Source of the DNA: HXMU1420-13 sp965228545
GTDB taxonomy: Bacteria > Bacteroidota > Rhodothermia > Balneolales > Balneolaceae
DNA: 64,000 nucleotides
NCBI GenBank assembly: GCA_965228545.1
Contig: OZ245822.1
Span: 310,001 to 374,000 of the forward strand
Direction: 5' to 3'
The notes beneath the pieces are model-generated. The model did not search any database. It was not told the origin of the DNA and worked only from the letters and a program-made list of their open reading frames with translations. Made by a program: the position numbers and the translations under genes. Positions within the stretch are counted from its first letter, which is position 1. Every line of letters starts with the position of its first letter. This document shows positions 27,463 to 36,440 of the stretch, piece after piece.

Positions 27463-28143
27463 ATGAACATACAATTGCTCTTTGCTTCTCAAATTGAAGC
27501 TGGTGATGTAGTCGGATTTACCTTTTTATCGGTACCATGGCTATGCTTACTACAACGGTATTTTTCTTTGCAGAACGCCAAAACGTACCCGAAAAATGGC
27601 GATTCTCTCTAACTGTATCCGGTTTAATCACCGGTATTGCCGCCATTCACTATTACTACATACGCGACTACTACTTAACTTTGGATTCGAGCCCAACCGA
27701 ATTTCGTTACTTCGATTGAGTACTTACCGTACCATTGATGTGTGGAGTTTTACTTATTAACCCGTCCTTACGGAGCGAAAGGGAAAATCTTATTTGCATT
27801 GATCGCTGCTTCGGTGGGTATGTTGGTAACCGGTTACATTGGTGAGGCTATTCAGCCGGAATCAACCATTTTATGGGGAACCATTTCTACCGTTTTCTAC
27901 CTCTATATCGTATATGAAGTATTCGCAGGTAGTGTAGCGAAACTTGCTAAAAATTCAGACAACCCGGCTTTGCATCAGGCAATGTTTTTCCTCAAAATTT
28001 TCATCACGCTCGGCTGGTCGGTATATCCAATTGGCTATATGACTATGGAAGGAACCCTACTTGCCGGATTAGGTAACATTGACGTGATCTATAACTTAGC
28101 AGATGCGATCAACAAAAGCGGATTTGGTTTTGTGATCTATTAA
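27463..28143 (+). pseudogene. Decayed proteorhodopsin (green-type, DTE motif)
   Basis: Joining three frames gives a nearly complete proteorhodopsin: an N-terminal DVVGFTFLSV, then AMLTTTVFFFAERQNVPEKW, SLTVSGLITGIAAIHYYYI, TEFRYFD-(stop)-VLTVPLMCVEFYLL, and the last helix NLADAINKSGFGFVIY with the retinal-binding Lys. Lesions: a 1-base loss near 27535, an in-frame TGA at 27717-27719 where Trp normally follows the proton-acceptor Asp, and loss of a TG pair near 27740. Asp, Thr and Glu (D97/T101/E108 equivalents) and a Met at the spectral position (green-absorbing) survive. A perfect terminator follows. Confidence 0.88.
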
Positions 28144-28192
28144 GTAGCTACTGCCGACAGTTCGAAGTAGCAATTTATACTACTTTTTGGAA

Positions 28193-28225
28193 GGCGATTG
28201 GTGAAAACTAATCGCCGTTTTTTGT
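28193..28225 (+). terminator. Terminator after the rhodopsin pseudogene
   Basis: GGCGATT (28193-28199) and AATCGCC (28210-28216) form a perfect 7-bp stem followed by GTTTTTTG. The terminator is intact although the gene is decayed. Confidence 0.85.
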
Positions 28226-28336
28226 TTGTAGAAAAGAGTTCTAAAATCACGGTTTTAGAAATTAGAACCTTGTTTTTTCATGCGGATTGAATATCATTCT
28301 GCATCAATTAAAGAATCAAATTTAGCCTTAGAAAAG

Positions 28337-28648
28337 ATGATCAAACACGTAGTGATGTGGAAACTGAAAGAGCAAGCAGAAGGGAATACTCGCATCGAAA
28401 ATGCAGTTATAATGAAACAGAAACTCGAAGCGATGCCCACCCTAATCGATGAATTAGACACCGCTGAAGTGGGAATACATTTGTTTGATGATCGTGATGA
28501 TGCCACCTGCGATGTTGTGCTGATTACAACCTGTAAAGACGAAGCTGCATTGAAAGCCTACGCTCAACACCCGGAGCATCTGAAAGTTGTTGAGTTTATC
28601 AAAAAAGTAGTAAACGAACGGCGGGTAGTTGATTATAGAGCTGATTAG
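28337..28648 (+). CDS. Dabb-family (stress-responsive A/B barrel) protein
   Basis: A 103-residue alpha+beta barrel protein, starting MIKHVVMWKLKEQAEG. I chose the ATG at 28337 over an upstream in-frame ATG at 28280 because family members begin right at this IKHVVMWKL strand. The second half has DVVLITTCKDEAALKAYAQHPEHL and VVEFIKKVV. Dabb proteins form dimers and their roles vary (small-molecule oxygenase or stress proteins). Substrate unknown. Confidence 0.85.
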   Translation: MIKHVVMWKLKEQAEGNTRIENAVIMKQKLEAMPTLIDELDTAEVGIHLFDDRDDATCDVVLITTCKDEAALKAYAQHPEHLKVVEFIKKVVNERRVVDYRAD

Positions 28649-28689
28649 ACTAGCTTATTCTAATCCTGATGAGAATCGAAATAAATTGT

Positions 28690-29382
28690 TCAACGATTCC
28701 ATCGTGTGTACAGCTTTTCCACCACCAACATGTGTGGTAATGTAAGCACGGTTATAACCACAAAAGCAGCGACACTAAGAATGCTTCGTTACCAAAAGCA
28801 TTTAGCATGTTGTACACAAACAGAAGTCCGAGATAGGAGAGTAAACTGAATAAAAAAGACTCCTTGAAGAACCAACCACATAATCTGAGCCGAATTGTAC
28901 TGCCCTGAAATTATCTGGTTGATAGAGATATCTGTTACGGCTTCAATTACCGAAGATGAATACTCCAAATCCCCGAATACAATTAATCCCACAACGGTTA
29001 CACCTCAGCTGAGGTGAATAACCCATTTCGACCATCCGGTTAATCGAAATCGTTCGGCGTAGGCTTGTACGAAGTGATAGAGCGTAATCAGCAAAAAGAA
29101 CATGAAACTGAAAAAGGGGAAAAAGATCCAGATCACGCAATACACAGCAATGGCAGATAAATACCATCCATTAAACCATTTGTTGAGCGAATAAGGATTA
29201 CAGCCTTCCAGATTTCCATCAATATGATGATCGAGCGCACCATGAAGCATCCCGATAAACAAAATCACCAAAGACAGTAGTAAGTAGCGCGTGTTCTCTG
29301 CAAATTGCAGAGCAAGAAGGTTGATTAAAATAGCTGCGGTTGCGCCAGCTGTTTGAATCCAAATGCGCTTTGATACACTCAT
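28690..29382 (-). pseudogene. blh: Decayed Brp/Blh-type beta-carotene 15,15'-dioxygenase
   Basis: The N-terminal 125 residues (start 29382) read as a normal Blh membrane protein: several hydrophobic segments and the iron-ligand motif GMLHGALDHHI. The frame then meets a TGA at 29005-29007, in a context HLS-(stop)-GVTVVGLIVFGDLE where an Arg is usual. Later frame changes near 28840 (FTLL to SYLGLLFVYNMLNAFG) and near 28775 lead to the ending TLPHMLVVEKLYTR, which matches the family end. At least three lesions. Blh splits beta-carotene into retinal, the rhodopsin chromophore, and the rhodopsin next door is also broken. Confidence 0.85.
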
Positions 29383-29389
29383 TAAAGTA

Positions 29390-29433
29390 ATTTCAGTGAT
29401 TGATTACGGGGTTAACCATCAAATCACTGAAAT
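29390..29433 (-). terminator. Hairpin between GH57 gene and blh pseudogene
   Basis: Arms 29390-29404 and 29418-29433 pair over 15 bp with one bulge. It lies about 20 bp after the GH57 stop on the minus strand. The following U-tract is weak, so it is a terminator candidate or a leader hairpin. Confidence 0.5.
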
Positions 29434-29451
29434 CAATTGTATCACAATATT

Positions 29452-32400
29452 TTATTTGAGTAACATCATCTTTTTTGTTTCGATGATTTGACTCCCTGAG
29501 CTTAATTGATAAAAATAAACTCCACTCGATAATCCGGTAGCGTCAAACGTAGCGCTATACAAACCAGTATTTTGTTTCTGATTAACTAAAACAGCTACTT
29601 CACGTCCTAAAACATCGAATACGGTAAGTCGAATTTGACTTGGTGTCGCAACTTCATACACAATCTCAGTGCTGGGATTAAACGGATTTGGATAATTTTG
29701 CATCAATCGAAACTCACCGGGAATGCCATTTTCCTTATCCGTGGATAGAATCATGGTGCTGAATTCCAAAAACTCACTCGAATCAATATTTTCGTCGCCG
29801 TTACCTGCCGGAAGTTGACCAACCAGTGCACCACCATCATCTGTTTGATACGTGCCCAAAGCCAAATATACTTGTCCCGGAATTTCCCCAAACTCTGTTT
29901 CAAGATTCAATATACCTTCAAGATAAGTACCGGCTTCGTGTTCGGCTCCTGAGCTTTGATCGAACCAAGCGTTGTAATTGTTGGATTGTTCGTTGGCTAA
30001 AAACGCACCCCAGTGGGCTACTTGCCCGCTTTTGGCCCACGGACTAGCAGTCAATTCAGCTTGATCATCAGCAACAAAAATAAATCGATCCTCTGAACCT
30101 GAACTAGCTGATTCGGTTGCTAGATATAAAAACGGTGGATCCCATTCTACATACAGCGAAAGGCCATTTTCGGAAAGTATTTCGGATGCCAGAGCATCCA
30201 GATTTCCATCCAATACAAAATTGTGCGTGTCGCTACCGCTACCGGAAGATGTGCCGAAATCAATCAGAAAGTCATTTCCATTGTTGTTGTCCCAGGTGTC
30301 ATCATCATAATGAATAACGAAATTGACGCGATCTACAGCTTGTTCCGATGCATTGAAAGGACCAATTTTGAGCCTTAAGGTAGAATCGTTCATTTGGGTG
30401 AAAGGACTTTCAACCGCAGGTCCGGATCCATTGAACAACGAAGTACTATCCGGCCAGTAAACTTGATTTGGAGTAACCCAATTAGAACCCACATTATTTA
30501 CTCCCCAATGTAATTTTGCTCCTTGAGTTGCTCCGGAAATCTCAATAGTTAGAGTATCATTTTTTGTCGGATTTTCAGGAGTTACTTGCACCAATTCATT
30601 GCCGGTAGAACCTCCATTATTTCCACCATTTCCTCCGGTTGTTGTGTTTTCTCCAACCCACACATACTGAATTAGAGAACGTGAAGCATTACCTTGCACA
30701 TCAAATGCTTCCACATAATATTCAACGTACGCATTATTGATTCCGGTGATTTTTGCGGAATACTCATCAGCTTTAAAAAGTGGTGCAACATTGGTATTAC
30801 TCTTTATGGAAACGCCTTCCATAATCAACGTTTCCCAGCTTGTATCTGCTTCACTAATCTGGTTAAAAGCTTGAGTGCGATCTTCAAAAGAATCACCAAA
30901 AGCCCGATATTTTAAGTGAACGGATTGTAAACCGGAAAGATCAAAGGCATAAGTCCACACTTCAAATTCGTTGGTTTGAGCGATTTCCCATTCAAAACCA
31001 CCAGGATTGTAAGGTTCTCTTTGTGGCTTAAAGATTGATGGGGGAGTAATATCGCTTTCAGTACCCGCGATAACGTTTTGAGCTTTTTGAATAGCTAAGT
31101 TAGAAGCGGTTGTTGGATGAGTGTCCCAGATTCCATCAATCGAATTATCCCAATACCAATAATCGCTTCCTTGTGCATTCAGCAATAAGGTAATGGCTTC
31201 TTCGGTATCGGCGGCCAAAGCATCCGAAGTTTTAGCGTGTTCCACGAAATTCTTTGCCGCGGTAACTACTCCCCAACTATTTCTGTCTGGGCTGTATCCA
31301 TCCGAATTTGGATCGCCCAACCATTTTTTAAATTCCGGATCGCCATTATCGGCACCGGCCCAGCTGCCTGATTCAACATGAATCACATCGTTTTCATCCG
31401 GTGGGAAAAGATCCAGATAATCCTGTATGGTGGTAGGTACAAACCGATCGGGTTGACCGGCTACCCAATCCACAAAAGCCTGAAAATTACCGTTATAGTA
31501 GCCTTCAGATCCGCCTCCGAAATTGTCTCCATCATGATGCAAAACGATTAAAATCGGGTGATCTGGATCGGTATTGAATGCTTCAAGCTGACTCATCACC
31601 GATTCGTATTGCAATGCGCCAAAGCCGCCGCGTCCGTCTTCGTTCCCCAAATAGCGTGATGTTGGAACGGCAATAATTTTTGAAGTCTCACCGGTTTTAG
31701 GATCTGTGTATTCAACGTAATGCGGTTGATGTCCCCACTGCGCACTTACTTTAGTTGGCGCCCAAAGATTGTTGAGCTGCACCCAATCCTGTGGATCAGG
31801 ATTTTGAACATCAGCCTTGTTAGGTTCATACAGATTTCCTGAAGTGGAATAGGGATAGCCGGCTGCAGCTCGATCAAAATGAATATTATCCACCAGTACC
31901 CATTCTAATCCTTCGGCGGTGAGAGCCGGAATCATGTCGTTGGAGAATGCATTTTCGGGTGGGAATATCCCTTTTGAGTAGCTACCATCAAAAGTGGAAG
32001 AGAGAATGGTTTTGTGTTTTTGGATCTGCGCGCGGATATCATCGGTGTCAATTAATCCCATTAAAGGGTGATAATACCCGAATCCGATCATATCCATTCG
32101 TGGATTTCCTTCGATGGTTGTTTGATTGATTACAGAATTCCAGGGAGAAGTCCAGTTTTGAAAATTGCTGTTTCCATTGGCTTCCAGATGATTCAGGTTT
32201 TCGATTAATGTTCCTGAAAAACTAACGGATGCACCAGCATGAGGAAGGTTGGCATCGATCGCTTTTTGAACAGCTACTTTTGGCCAATTTGTGTACGGAC
32301 CGGTTCTGGAATTGTGGATATCAAACACCGAATATGGGTAATAATTATTGGCCTGTGTTTCCAGGATGGTTTCTCCCGGCCAGTATAAAGGCTGATGCAT

Positions 32401-32517
32401 GTGCCACAGAAAGGCGATATAAATTGGAGGGTTTATTGATTGAGAATCGGAAGTATTTTGTGCAATTACTGAATTCGAGAGTAGCAAAAGCATCAAAAAG
32501 GGAAATAATGAACGCAT
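29452..32517 (-). CDS. Secreted GH57-family alpha-glucan hydrolase with type IX sorting domain
   Basis: A 1021-residue exported enzyme. Signal peptide 1-20, then a GH57 catalytic domain from about 30: motif 1 HMHQP (39-43), GIFPPENAF with the probable nucleophile Glu188, and HHDGDNFGGGSEGY with probable acid/base Asp329. A beta-sandwich module follows (about 520-630), then a starch-binding-type module (VTPENPTKNDTLTIEI, about 655-760), another beta domain, and a C-terminal NYPNPFNPSTEIVY sorting domain. GH57 enzymes act on alpha-1,4/1,6 glucans (amylase, amylopullulanase or branching activity); which is not resolved. A LacI-family-like palindrome lies 14 bp upstream of its start. Confidence 0.9.
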   Translation of the reverse strand: MRSLFPFLMLLLLSNSVIAQNTSDSQSINPPIYIAFLWHMHQPLYWPGETILETQANNYYPYSVFDIHNSRTGPYTNWPKVAVQKAIDANLPHAGASVSFSGTLIENLNHLEANGNSNFQNWTSPWNSVINQTTIEGNPRMDMIGFGYYHPLMGLIDTDDIRAQIQKHKTILSSTFDGSYSKGIFPPENAFSNDMIPALTAEGLEWVLVDNIHFDRAAAGYPYSTSGNLYEPNKADVQNPDPQDWVQLNNLWAPTKVSAQWGHQPHYVEYTDPKTGETSKIIAVPTSRYLGNEDGRGGFGALQYESVMSQLEAFNTDPDHPILIVLHHDGDNFGGGSEGYYNGNFQAFVDWVAGQPDRFVPTTIQDYLDLFPPDENDVIHVESGSWAGADNGDPEFKKWLGDPNSDGYSPDRNSWGVVTAAKNFVEHAKTSDALAADTEEAITLLLNAQGSDYWYWDNSIDGIWDTHPTTASNLAIQKAQNVIAGTESDITPPSIFKPQREPYNPGGFEWEIAQTNEFEVWTYAFDLSGLQSVHLKYRAFGDSFEDRTQAFNQISEADTSWETLIMEGVSIKSNTNVAPLFKADEYSAKITGINNAYVEYYVEAFDVQGNASRSLIQYVWVGENTTTGGNGGNNGGSTGNELVQVTPENPTKNDTLTIEISGATQGAKLHWGVNNVGSNWVTPNQVYWPDSTSLFNGSGPAVESPFTQMNDSTLRLKIGPFNASEQAVDRVNFVIHYDDDTWDNNNGNDFLIDFGTSSGSGSDTHNFVLDGNLDALASEILSENGLSLYVEWDPPFLYLATESASSGSEDRFIFVADDQAELTASPWAKSGQVAHWGAFLANEQSNNYNAWFDQSSGAEHEAGTYLEGILNLETEFGEIPGQVYLALGTYQTDDGGALVGQLPAGNGDENIDSSEFLEFSTMILSTDKENGIPGEFRLMQNYPNPFNPSTEIVYEVATPSQIRLTVFDVLGREVAVLVNQKQNTGLYSATFDATGLSSGVYFYQLSSGSQIIETKKMMLLK

Positions 32518-32530
32518 ATTGATGTAAATT

Positions 32531-32544
32531 TGTAAGCGCTTACA
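32531..32544. promoter_or_regulatory. Perfect LacI/CcpA-type operator palindrome upstream of the GH57 gene
   Basis: TGTAAGCGCTTACA is a perfect 14-bp palindrome with the central CG of LacI-family operators and of the cre consensus. It lies 14 bp before the GH57 start codon, in a position suited to repression by a maltose/starch-responsive LacI-family protein. No such regulator is in the window. Confidence 0.7.
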
Positions 32545-32644
32545 TTTTAATTAATCCAACTGTAAAAATCTAGCTAAGTTAGACACCTGAAAAGGTTGGT
32601 GTTCGGCTTATCAACAACTATCTTATCAAGAAATAGATCACGTT

Positions 32645-33448
32645 ATGAAAAAAGGATTTCTTTCCACATTAATTTTAATTCTCGGACTATACGCCGGAGT
32701 ATGTGTTTATTTTTACTTCATTCAAAATGCCATACTTTTTAAGCCAACGGTATTGGAACCCGGACATGAATTCAGTTACAACTTCAACTTCGAGGAGCGA
32801 TGGTTCGAGATAGAAGATGAAGCTAGAATCCACGCCATTCATGCCAAAGCAGATTCGAGTAAAGGTTTGGTGATTTTTTTCCACGGAAATGGAGGGAGCG
32901 CACAAACGAACCCGTCTAAATTCATGCTGTTTCTGGAAAATGGGTACGATGTGTTATATCCCGATTACAGAGGTTACGGTATCACAGAAGGTGAAATGTG
33001 GAATGAGGAAGATTTAGTGGGCGATATGAAGGTGGTGTACCAAGCGATGACTCAAGATTATCCCGAAGATGATATTGTGATTGTGGGATACTCGTTGGGA
33101 TCCGGTGTGGCGGCACAGGTAGCTGCCGCAAATGATCCGCGCGAAGTTATACTCTGGACACCTTACTACAGCATGTTGGATATGAAAGATGCTCAATATT
33201 GGTTTTTGCCTGATTTTCTAGTGCGCTATCCATTACGGACCGATTTGGCATTGCAAACTATCGAAGAACCTATCACTATTTTTTATGCTGCCGAAGATGA
33301 TCTCCTTCCTGTTGATCGAGCCATGAAATTGAATGCATATCTTGATGGAAATGATGAATTTGTAATGCTGGCCGGACAAGGGCACAATAGAGTATTTAAT
33401 AACGAAGTATTAAAAGCCAAAATGGCTAAAATTTTATTGGAGGAATAA
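32645..33448 (+). CDS. Alpha/beta hydrolase, membrane-anchored (BEM46/serine aminopeptidase-like)
   Basis: A 267-residue serine hydrolase with an N-terminal hydrophobic anchor (about 6-26). Motifs: oxyanion loop FFHGNGG, PDYRGYGITEGE, nucleophile elbow GYSLGSG, acid loop AAEDDLLPVDRA and catalytic His in GQGHNRVF. This is the BEM46/ABHD13-like group of uncharacterised esterases or lipases. Its stop is 2 bp before the rmuC start, so the genes are coupled. Confidence 0.88.
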   Translation: MKKGFLSTLILILGLYAGVCVYFYFIQNAILFKPTVLEPGHEFSYNFNFEERWFEIEDEARIHAIHAKADSSKGLVIFFHGNGGSAQTNPSKFMLFLENGYDVLYPDYRGYGITEGEMWNEEDLVGDMKVVYQAMTQDYPEDDIVIVGYSLGSGVAAQVAAANDPREVILWTPYYSMLDMKDAQYWFLPDFLVRYPLRTDLALQTIEEPITIFYAAEDDLLPVDRAMKLNAYLDGNDEFVMLAGQGHNRVFNNEVLKAKMAKILLEE

Positions 33449-33450
33449 AC

Positions 33451-34818
33451 TTGGAAATTGTAATTGGGGCTGTAGCACTTTTGTTAGGAATTGGAATAGG
33501 ATATGCCATCGCTCATTTCAAATCAAAATCGGAATCGGGTAGACTCGAGGAGAGAATCGCGAATCTGGAACAGCAGAAAACAGAAGAGAGGGATCGATTG
33601 GAAAAAGAGTTGCAAGCGGCAAAATCCAATCACGATCAATTAATTGAGCAGAAAGAATTAGCGTTGAAGGAAGAACGCGAACATGCCTCGAAGCTCGATC
33701 GGGAATTGGCAGGATTAAAAGCCGAGTATGAAGCGCTTCAAAAAAAATTGGACGAACAAAAAGGGGAATTAGAGCAAATGCAAGAACAGCTGAAAGTGCA
33801 GTTCGAGAATCTTGCGAATAAAATCCTGGACGAAAAATCAGCGAAATTCACCAAACAAAACCGTGAAAGTCTGGATCAATTGTTAAATCCACTGGGTACC
33901 AAACTGGAAGAATTCCGCAAAAAAGTGGAAGAGACGTACAATGACGAAAACCGACAGAGAGCTACGCTAAAAGAACAGATTCGCCAAATGGCTGAATTAA
34001 ATCAGCAAATGAGCGAAGACACTAAAAACCTCACCAAAGCGCTAAAAGGCGACTCTAAAGCGCAAGGAAGCTGGGGCGAGGTTGTTCTGGCAAGCATTTT
34101 GGAAAAATCCGGACTTCGGAAAGATGAGGAGTACTTTACTCAGCAAAGCGAAACCACAGCTGATGGGCGCCGACTTCAACCGGATGTGGTGGTAAAATTA
34201 CCGGACGAAAAGTTCCTAATTGTGGATTCCAAAGTATCACTCACAGCCTACGAGCGCTTTGTAGCTGCGGATGATAAAGACGAGCAGGAAAAACAGCTCA
34301 AACAACACGTACTATCTATCAGAGCGCATGTAAAGGGATTAAGTGACAAGAACTATACTCAACTCTATCAGGATAAAACGCCCGATTTTGTGTTGTTATT
34401 TATTCCTGTTGAACCCGCTTTTGCGGCCGCTCTGCAGTCTGAGCCGGAATTATATAATGAGTCGTTCGAGAAGAATATCGTGATTGTAAGTCCTTCGACC
34501 TTACTGGCCACATTGTTTACTATAAATACCATCTGGAAGCGAGACCGCCAGAATAAATACGCGTTGGAAATTGCTGAACGTGGTGGAGCGATGTATGATA
34601 AATTTGTGGGCTTTGTGGAGAGTATGGACGACATCGGAAATAGAATTCGCCAAACGCAGGATAGCTACGAAACGGCGATGAAGCGTTTAAATTCAGGATC
34701 AGGAAATTTAGTACGCCAAGCCGAAATGCTGAAAGAATTGGGTGCAAAAGCTACAAAATCACTACCGGAATCGGCAAAGCCTGAGATTGATGGTAATGCA
34801 AATTCTTTATTTGATTAA
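33451..34818 (+). CDS. rmuC: RmuC-family DNA recombination/nuclease-like protein
   Basis: A 455-residue protein with an N-terminal membrane anchor (about 1-20), a long charged coiled coil (about 25-200) and a PD-(D/E)xK-fold RmuC domain with SWGEVVLASILEKSGL, LPDEKFLIVDSKVSL, FIPVEPAFAAAL and ANYSFTINTIW-like NTIWKRDRQNKYA. RmuC limits inversions and repeat rearrangements. The start is TTG at 33451, close behind the hydrolase stop. The presence of many short repeats in this window makes RmuC context interesting but no link is shown. Confidence 0.92.
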   Translation: MEIVIGAVALLLGIGIGYAIAHFKSKSESGRLEERIANLEQQKTEERDRLEKELQAAKSNHDQLIEQKELALKEEREHASKLDRELAGLKAEYEALQKKLDEQKGELEQMQEQLKVQFENLANKILDEKSAKFTKQNRESLDQLLNPLGTKLEEFRKKVEETYNDENRQRATLKEQIRQMAELNQQMSEDTKNLTKALKGDSKAQGSWGEVVLASILEKSGLRKDEEYFTQQSETTADGRRLQPDVVVKLPDEKFLIVDSKVSLTAYERFVAADDKDEQEKQLKQHVLSIRAHVKGLSDKNYTQLYQDKTPDFVLLFIPVEPAFAAALQSEPELYNESFEKNIVIVSPSTLLATLFTINTIWKRDRQNKYALEIAERGGAMYDKFVGFVESMDDIGNRIRQTQDSYETAMKRLNSGSGNLVRQAEMLKELGAKATKSLPESAKPEIDGNANSLFD

Positions 34819-34924
34819 AGATTGAGTTTATAATCTCAGAAGTTTTAGAATCTGTTAAATAAGCGATTGTGTTATAAAGTTTAGAGCGTGCATCGTCGAT
34901 AACCCTTCGAAACGAATATCGACT

Positions 34925-36439
34925 ATGACTGAAAACGCAATGGCTTCAACCGCACCTCAAGAAACCGACAGAATACAGGAACTTAAGCGGTTCAATATTA
35001 TGGATTCTGGCACGGAATCAGAATTTGATAATCTGGTTACTCTTGCCGCTCAGATTTGCGAAGTACCGGTAGCTCAGATCAATTTTATCGATGATACTCG
35101 CCAATGGAGTAAAGCAAAAGTAGGTGTGGAGTTTACAGAAATACCTCGTGAAATTGGATTTTGTCATCACACCATTCAGCAAGAATCATTCATGATTGTT
35201 GAAAATACGCTGGATGATGATCGATTTAACGAAATGCCCTTTGTAAAAGACGCTCCGGGCGTTCGATTTTACGCCGGCTTTAACGTTCGCTCCAATGCGT
35301 TGAATATGGGCACTGTTTGTGTGATTGGATTGGAGCCAAAGCAGCTGCAGGATCATCAAAAAAGAGCTTTAGAAACTTTAGCCAAAGAGGTGGAAGCCCG
35401 ATTAGAATTACGGCGCCGAAATATCGAACTAGATACCATTTCGCGGTTTCTCGAATCCTCGGTTGATGTGATGATAGTTGCAGATGCGAACACTTTCAGA
35501 GTAGAAAAATATACCAATCAGGTTGCGGCCGTTTTGGAAAATGGGAGTGATCGGCACGGTATACTGAGTTTGTACAACTTGTTTACCGACGTGGAATTAC
35601 TGGCAAAATTAAAGGCATGGAATTACCCAAATTCTAATCATACGCTGAATATTGAAACGGTATTAAATGATGAAGATTCTAAACTGCGACACGTTGCTCT
35701 GAATATTCACAAGCATGGAGATAAATTCTACCTTTCCGGAAATGATATTTCGCATAAAAAACAATATCAGGCATCCCTAGAGCGCTCGTTAGAGGAAAAG
35801 AATGTTCTATTAGCTGAAATTCATCATCGGGTTAAAAACAATCTGGCGGTAATCTCAAGTTTTCTTCAACTGGAAGAGTTCAAAACCGAAAACGAAGCCG
35901 TTCAACGCAGTTTGTTTTCCAATTATATGAGGGTGAATACCATGGCCCTTATTCACGAACAACTGTATCAGGAATCTGATTTTACAGCTGTAATTTTCGA
36001 TCAGTACGTTCATAATCTGATCAAAGAAACCAGGGAAAAACGAGCGTCAAAATTCAGTCATATTTCACTTACATATACGGCCGATTATGTGTTGCTTAAT
36101 ATCAATCAAGCATTACCTTGTGCATTAATTTTGAATGAACTCATCGCTAATGCCTATGAATACGCGTTTTTTGACCGTGACTCAGGCAACATTCATATTG
36201 CCTTAAAACAAGTAGATGACGAAATCCGACTCACTGTAGAAGATGATGGAATTGGGCTTCCAAAAGATTTCGTGTTTGAACAATCTCCCACTTTAGGTGC
36301 TACTTTGATGTATTCGTATTCCGATCAACTGAATGCCGAAGTTGACATACAATCAGAAAATGGGAGCCGTTTCGAATTACGATTTAAATCACAAAGAGAT
36401 CTGAAAGGGTCGGCATCCTCGGTTTCAATCGCAGTATGA
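34925..36439 (+). CDS. GAF-domain sensor histidine kinase (HisKA_2 type)
   Basis: A 504-residue soluble kinase. Residues about 15-160 form a GAF domain (VPVAQINFIDDTRQWSKAKVG, IGFCHHTI), about 170-285 look PAS-like, and from 290 a HisKA_2 dimerisation/phospho-acceptor helix with H300 in AEIHHRVKNNLAVISSFLQ is followed by an ATPase domain (NELIANAYEYAF, VEDDGIGLPKDF). HisKA_2 kinases typically act with partner regulators in light, redox or general stress signalling. No response regulator is adjacent. Whether it binds a chromophore is not visible; a bilin Cys motif is not obvious. Confidence 0.9.
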   Translation: MTENAMASTAPQETDRIQELKRFNIMDSGTESEFDNLVTLAAQICEVPVAQINFIDDTRQWSKAKVGVEFTEIPREIGFCHHTIQQESFMIVENTLDDDRFNEMPFVKDAPGVRFYAGFNVRSNALNMGTVCVIGLEPKQLQDHQKRALETLAKEVEARLELRRRNIELDTISRFLESSVDVMIVADANTFRVEKYTNQVAAVLENGSDRHGILSLYNLFTDVELLAKLKAWNYPNSNHTLNIETVLNDEDSKLRHVALNIHKHGDKFYLSGNDISHKKQYQASLERSLEEKNVLLAEIHHRVKNNLAVISSFLQLEEFKTENEAVQRSLFSNYMRVNTMALIHEQLYQESDFTAVIFDQYVHNLIKETREKRASKFSHISLTYTADYVLLNINQALPCALILNELIANAYEYAFFDRDSGNIHIALKQVDDEIRLTVEDDGIGLPKDFVFEQSPTLGATLMYSYSDQLNAEVDIQSENGSRFELRFKSQRDLKGSASSVSIAV

Positions 36440-36440
36440 T

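Noticed and set aside
27448..27466. GACCTCCTATG before the rhodopsin as a ribosome-binding site
   Set aside because: CCTCC is the anti-Shine-Dalgarno sequence itself on this strand and cannot pair with 16S rRNA.
29001..29016. Perfect 16-bp palindrome CACCTCAGCTGAGGTG at the blh stop
   Set aside because: The palindrome is explained by an Arg codon changing to TGA in the Blh coding sequence; no sign of a regulator site.
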